From NCBI GenBank assembly GCA_947589175.1, contig CANPZR010000039.1:1-14240 (forward strand): a stretch of 14,240 nucleotides of DNA, written 5' to 3'. The position numbers and the translations under genes were made by a program. Within the stretch, counting starts at the first letter, position 1. Each line of letters begins with the position of its first letter. Positions 14,077 through 14,240 of the stretch are shown in pieces. Source of the stretch: an uncultured Lachnospiraceae bacterium (GTDB lineage: Bacteria > Bacillota > Clostridia > Lachnospirales > Lachnospiraceae). The notes beneath the pieces are model-generated. The model did no database searches and was not told the origin of the DNA. It worked only from the letters and a program-made list of their open reading frames with translations.

Positions 14077-14240
14077 ATGAGCGAAAAAGTAGTATTGACC
14101 ATGAGAAATATCAGCAAAACTTTTCCCGGTGTAAAGGCGCTGTCCAATGTGGATTTTACTCTCCGCGAGGGTGAGATTCACGCGCTGATGGGGGAGAACG
14201 GAGCGGGGAAGTCCACGCTCATTAAGGTTCTGACCGGCGT
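14077..14240 (+). CDS. Sugar ABC importer ATP-binding protein (YtfR-like), 3' part missing
   Basis: Only the first 54 codons are inside the window. They include ISKTFPGVKALSNVDFTLR (12-30), which closely matches the start of E. coli YtfR and other fused double-ATPase sugar importers such as MglA/RbsA/XylG. The complete Walker A motif GENGAGKST is at 39-47. A full member would be about 500 residues with two ATPase halves, followed by permease genes. AAGGAGG lies six bases before the ATG. It powers uptake of the sugar captured by the upstream lipoprotein. Confidence 0.93.
   Translation, partial: MSEKVVLTMRNISKTFPGVKALSNVDFTLREGEIHALMGENGAGKSTLIKVLTG

Overview
The window reads as chromosomal DNA from a GC-rich member of the Lachnospiraceae (Clostridium cluster XIVa, gut Firmicutes). 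The support is the strong AGGAGG-type ribosome binding sites, TTG/ATG start usage, tRNA genes without an encoded CCA, a YesM/YesN two-component pair beside a sugar ABC transporter, a Thr/Pro-repeat linker in a secreted fibronectin type III protein, and protein families typical of that group. The genus is not determined. Every gene I accept lies on the + strand.

Layout. (1) 1-236: the end of a tRNA cluster, with a 5'-truncated tRNA-Ser(GGA), tRNA-Trp(CCA) and a strong terminator. (2) 260-4490: a promoter, then a secreted Ig/FN3/beta-propeller-like protein, tgt (queuosine tRNA modification), yajC and a MIF-family tautomerase, closely packed (gaps of 17, 23 and 2 bp) and closed by a long hairpin. 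(3) 4502-5967: a MATE efflux transporter with its own extended -10 promoter. (4) 5998-10059: a near-consensus promoter followed by galK, galE and an FGGY-family sugar kinase, closed by a terminator. The galE-kinase gap holds a decayed duplicate of the galE 3' end. (5) 10061-12701: a YesN-type response regulator and a YesM-type sensor kinase overlapping by ATGA. (6) 12697-14240: an A-tract-rich control region with helically phased direct repeats, then a YtfQ-like furanose/sugar-binding lipoprotein, an intra-operon terminator, and the start of the YtfR-like ABC ATPase, cut by the window edge.

How the right half may work together (inference). The sensor kinase perceives a sugar outside the cell. 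The regulator then binds the phased repeats upstream of the binding-protein gene and induces a high-affinity importer related to E. coli YtfQRT-YjfF (galactofuranose). The sugar is handled by the neighbouring kinases: galactose by GalK and GalE, and another sugar or sugar alcohol by the FGGY kinase. No galT, mutarotase or permease gene is visible inside the window. The most interesting signals are the phased repeats at 12697-12784, the galE tail duplication at 8226-8327, the blade-like repeats in the secreted protein, and the paired alternative hairpins upstream of the response regulator. I saw no CRISPR array, insertion sequence, phage gene or recognised riboswitch.
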